NCBI GenBank assembly: GCA_036847245.1 | Contig: DAIUAL010000173.1 | Location: forward strand, 1-7,223 | Length of the DNA stretch: 7,223 nucleotides | Reading direction: 5' to 3' | Source: UBA4661 sp002405405 | GTDB lineage: Bacteria; Bacteroidota; Ignavibacteria; Kapaibacteriales; UBA4661 | Part shown: positions 5,056 through 7,223 of the stretch, one piece after another | How the letters are laid out: each line of letters starts with the position of its first letter | Position numbering within the stretch: the first letter of the stretch is position 1 | The notes under the pieces: generated by a model | What the model was told of the DNA's origin: nothing | Databases searched by the model: none | Seen by the model: the letters and a program-made list of their open reading frames with translations, nothing else | Made by a program: the position numbers and the translations under genes

Positions 5056-6105
5056 ATGCTGGACGAGATACGCGCACTTCATGCAGAAGTAAGCAATGTC
5101 ATACCTACTCTGACTTCACTTGATGCATTGGAATCATTTCGCTTACAATATTTAGTCATAAAAGGACGGATCACTCAACTGACGGAACGTCTACGCGATA
5201 TTAGTAAAGAAGATAAACCTCTTGTTGGTAAAGAATTGAATGTTCTGAAAACTTTGGTGCAACAAGAATATCAACGATTGAAAGATGAACTAGAAGTAAA
5301 AACTATTTCTACCTCTAATCTTGATGTTACCCTTCCCGGACGTTTTCCAGCCCGATTAGTTATGCCCGGTGCGCCTCACCCAATTAACCAAGCATTGTCT
5401 GAAATTTCTTCTATCTTCTCATCAATGGGATTTGAAGTCTCGTCAGGTCCTCACATTGAAGATGATCATCACAATTTCGGCGCACTCAATTTTGCGGAGG
5501 ACCATCCTGCACGTGATATGCAAGACACATTTTTCATTTCTGGTGATTCTCTTCATACTCCTGATCGTCATGATGTTTTACTGCGTACACATACCTCATC
5601 CGTTCAAATACGACTCATGGAAACTTCAAAGCCGCCCATACGAGCAATTATGCCTGGTCGCGGCTATCGCAATGAAGCTGTGAGTGCTCGCTCCTTGGCT
5701 GAATTTCATCAAGTAGAAGGGTTATATGTTGATCGAAATGTATCACTTGCTGACCTGAAAGGTACTTTAGTCAATTTTGCCAAAAAGTTTTACGGTTCAT
5801 CTGTAAAATATCGTTTTCGCCCTTCGTTCTTTCCATTTACTGAACCAAGTGCAGAAATGGATATCACATGCTTCCTATGTAATGGTAAAGGATGCCGTAT
5901 TTGCAAGCAAAGCGGCTGGCTTGAAATTCTCGGCTCAGGTGTTGTACACCCTAATGTTTTACATGCGTGTAATATTAATCCTGACATGTATAGTGGCTTT
6001 GCATTTGGTATGGGTATCGAGCGTACATTGCTCTTAAAACTTGGATTGGATGATATTCGTGTGTTATACGACAACGACATACGCTTCCTGAGGCAGTTAG
6101 TATAA
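5056..6105 (+). CDS. pheS: Phenylalanyl-tRNA synthetase alpha subunit
   Basis: PheS is the catalytic subunit of the alpha2beta2 enzyme that charges tRNA-Phe. The 349-residue length is normal. Residues 1-85 form the N-terminal helical coiled coil. The class II core follows: MPGAPHPINQALSEI (103-117), DTFF and THTSS (157-160, 178-182), motif 2 PGRGYRNEA with FHQVEGLYVD (200-226), RPSFFPFTEPSAEMDI (255-270) and motif 3 GFAFGMGIERTLLL (314-327, Arg323). Between the core strands there is a CFLCNGKGCRICKQSGWLEI segment with Cys272, 275, 280 and 283 spaced like a metal-binding knuckle; E. coli PheS has a shorter non-cysteine loop there. The ATG has no clear Shine-Dalgarno site and lies just behind the T-run of the hairpin. 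The partner subunit gene pheT does not follow; lolD does, 4 nt downstream. Confidence 0.97.
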   Translation: MLDEIRALHAEVSNVIPTLTSLDALESFRLQYLVIKGRITQLTERLRDISKEDKPLVGKELNVLKTLVQQEYQRLKDELEVKTISTSNLDVTLPGRFPARLVMPGAPHPINQALSEISSIFSSMGFEVSSGPHIEDDHHNFGALNFAEDHPARDMQDTFFISGDSLHTPDRHDVLLRTHTSSVQIRLMETSKPPIRAIMPGRGYRNEAVSARSLAEFHQVEGLYVDRNVSLADLKGTLVNFAKKFYGSSVKYRFRPSFFPFTEPSAEMDITCFLCNGKGCRICKQSGWLEILGSGVVHPNVLHACNINPDMYSGFAFGMGIERTLLLKLGLDDIRVLYDNDIRFLRQLV

Positions 6106-6109
6106 TACA

Positions 6110-6856
6110 ATGAAAACCTCTACCCTAACACCAGCTACGATAGTACTATCAGCTCATGGTTTGTCTAAAAGTTTTATCCAACCTGACCGGTCGGAACAGC
6201 TTCTTTTTTCAGACCTATCAATGACCGTATATAAGGGAGAAATTGTTGCTATTGTTGGTGCTTCGGGTACAGGAAAAAGTACTCTTTTGCACCTCCTAGG
6301 CGGCTTGGATATGCCTACGCTCGGCAAAGTGTCCTTGTACAAAGAGGATGGTGCTATTGATATTACGTCACTCGGCGAAAAAGAGCTTGCAGATATTCGA
6401 AACAGAAGTATTGGTTTTGTTTTTCAATTCCATCACCTTTTACCGGAGTTTTCGGTGGTCGAAAATATTATGATGCCAGCACTTATCGCAGGAAAACCTC
6501 GAAAAGAATGTCGTGAACATGCCCAGATTCTTGCACAGGCTGTTGGTCTAATACATCGACTCGATGCGAAACCTGCAACATTGTCTGGAGGTGAGCAGCA
6601 ACGAACAGCCTTTGCTCGTGCGTTGATGATGCATCCTGATATTGTACTTGCCGACGAACCCACAGGCAATCTTGACGAAGTAAATTCGCAAGGCATATTT
6701 GAGTTGATCCAACGACTTCGCGAGCAATTACATCAAACATTTATTATTGTTACTCATAGTGTAACATTAGCTCGACAAGCCGATCGAGTTTTGTCATTAC
6801 AAAATGGCCTACTCACCCAACAAAATGGTGTACACAATTCAGAACATAATTCTTAA
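6110..6856 (+). CDS. lolD: LolD-family ABC transporter ATP-binding protein (lipoprotein release)
   Basis: This 248-residue ATPase is of the LolD/MacB/FtsE type. LolD powers extraction of lipoproteins from the inner membrane together with LolC/LolE-type permeases, which are not encoded in this window. Visible motifs are Walker A GASGTGKST (50-58) running into LLHLLGGLD, the LolD hallmark; the Q-loop at Gln106 in FQFHHLLPEFS; signature LSGGEQQR (158-165); Walker B IVLADEPTGNLD (178-189, catalytic Glu183); and the switch His216 in IIVTHS. The polar tail after 233 is variable in the family. The start lies 4 nt after the pheS stop with no good Shine-Dalgarno site, which suggests coupling to pheS translation. 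A MacB-type exporter ATPase is the main alternative, since the permease is not visible. Confidence 0.88.
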   Translation: MKTSTLTPATIVLSAHGLSKSFIQPDRSEQLLFSDLSMTVYKGEIVAIVGASGTGKSTLLHLLGGLDMPTLGKVSLYKEDGAIDITSLGEKELADIRNRSIGFVFQFHHLLPEFSVVENIMMPALIAGKPRKECREHAQILAQAVGLIHRLDAKPATLSGGEQQRTAFARALMMHPDIVLADEPTGNLDEVNSQGIFELIQRLREQLHQTFIIVTHSVTLARQADRVLSLQNGLLTQQNGVHNSEHNS

Positions 6857-6873
6857 ACAAGAGAGAATTTTTT
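6848..6873 (+). terminator. Weak AT-rich terminator candidate after lolD
   Basis: AATTCTT (6848-6854) pairs with GAGAATT (6863-6869), a 7-bp stem with one G-T wobble and an 8-nt loop. It is followed by continued T residues to 6873 and overlaps the lolD stop codon. The low G+C makes it marginal. Its position at the end of the pheS-lolD pair is the main support. The rest of the gap to the next gene (6874-7005) shows nothing convincing. Confidence 0.3.
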
Positions 6874-6993
6874 CGTTGTATGATACTTTCGATAAGCATA
6901 AAATTGTGTTTATTGTAGCACATGCAATGTCATCAAAAGTTTCATTACCAGTACAAAGAGTACTTCGAATTTTTTCAAAGCATTTTCTTTCTC

Positions 6994-6998
6994 AGAGG
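6994..6998 (+). promoter_or_regulatory. Ribosome binding site fixing the GTG start of the DUF151 gene
   Basis: AGAGG lies 7 nt before GTG at 7006. This favours GTG over an in-frame ATG at 6922, which would add 28 residues that the family does not have. Confidence 0.6.
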
Positions 6999-7005
6999 TA
7001 TTATC

Positions 7006-7223
7006 GTGGATCGCGTAGAAGTTGAAATACTTGGCATTTCCAATAGCACACAAAGCAATGGTGGATTTGCACTGATTCTTAAGGAAACCGAGGGATCGCG
7101 CAGATTGCCTATCGTCATTGGTGCTCCAGAGGCGCAAGCTATTGCTCTCGAACTTGAGGGTATTACTCCTCAGCGCCCTATGACTCATGATCTCATTAAA
7201 AATCTCATTGAATCGTTAGGAGA
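7006..7223 (+). CDS. Bifunctional nuclease domain protein (DUF151), 3' end outside window
   Basis: The 72 visible codons start at GTG and read VDRVEVEILGIS, then GGFALILKE, RRLPIVIGAPEAQAIALELEG and TPQRPMTHDLIKNLIESLG. This is the conserved N-terminal half of the bifunctional nuclease (BFN, DUF151) family, whose plant member has been reported to have DNase and RNase activity. In bacteria of the Bacteroidota/Chlorobiota type the gene is common, but its cellular role is poorly known. The start matches the usual N terminus of the family. It follows lolD in the same direction after 149 nt. The frame is intact to the right edge. Confidence 0.9.
   Translation, partial: MDRVEVEILGISNSTQSNGGFALILKETEGSRRLPIVIGAPEAQAIALELEGITPQRPMTHDLIKNLIESLG

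Noticed and set aside
6433..6740. Two minus-strand open frames of 85-87 codons within lolD
   Set aside because: They lie antisense to the signature and Walker B region of the ATPase and show no domain, start signal or sensible composition.
6922..7005. Earlier ATG start for the DUF151 nuclease
   Set aside because: It would add 28 residues absent from the family, while GTG at 7006 has an AGAGG site at 7 nt and matches the usual N terminus.

Overview
The window reads as chromosomal housekeeping DNA from a bacterium of the Bacteroidota/Chlorobiota (FCB) type. The evidence is the lysyl-tRNA synthetase, with an FRNEGMDRTHNPEF motif 2 and a YVAYKDY segment typical of that group; a PheS with a four-cysteine insertion; and a bifunctional-nuclease (DUF151) protein. 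A Kapabacteria- or Ignavibacteria-like lineage is possible, but this is an inference from remembered family sequences, not a search. Clear Shine-Dalgarno sites precede rplT (AGGAG) and the DUF151 gene (AGAGG), while other starts have weak ones or none. Base composition looks uniform and moderately AT-rich. No IS element, tRNA, rRNA or CRISPR array was seen.

Left half, all minus strand, reading from about 3430 down to 1: lysS, then (3 nt later) a small membrane protein with a 2TM domain, then (91 nt later) an ALDH3-like aldehyde dehydrogenase whose last codons run off the left edge. The lysS frame is broken by one in-frame TAG at 2124-2126. Directly behind it, 68 perfectly conserved codons continue in the same frame, including class II motif 3, to a TAA at 1917-1919. 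This is the most notable feature of the window.

Right half, all plus strand: infC, rpmI and rplT (IF-3, bL35, bL20), then pheS, then lolD 4 nt later, then the start of a DUF151 bifunctional-nuclease gene cut by the right edge. infC-rpmI-rplT-pheS is the classic translation operon order. Here pheS is followed by a lipoprotein-exporter ATPase instead of pheT. A strong terminator-like hairpin with a T-run lies between rplT and pheS and overlaps a short phenylalanine-rich open frame. A second, weaker hairpin plus T-run lies in the infC leader.

The two halves diverge from a 240-nt intergenic region (3429-3668) that holds promoter-like boxes and a 13-nt palindrome. Most of the window is ordinary housekeeping sequence. 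The parts worth a second look are the amber codon in lysS and the leader structures upstream of pheS and infC.
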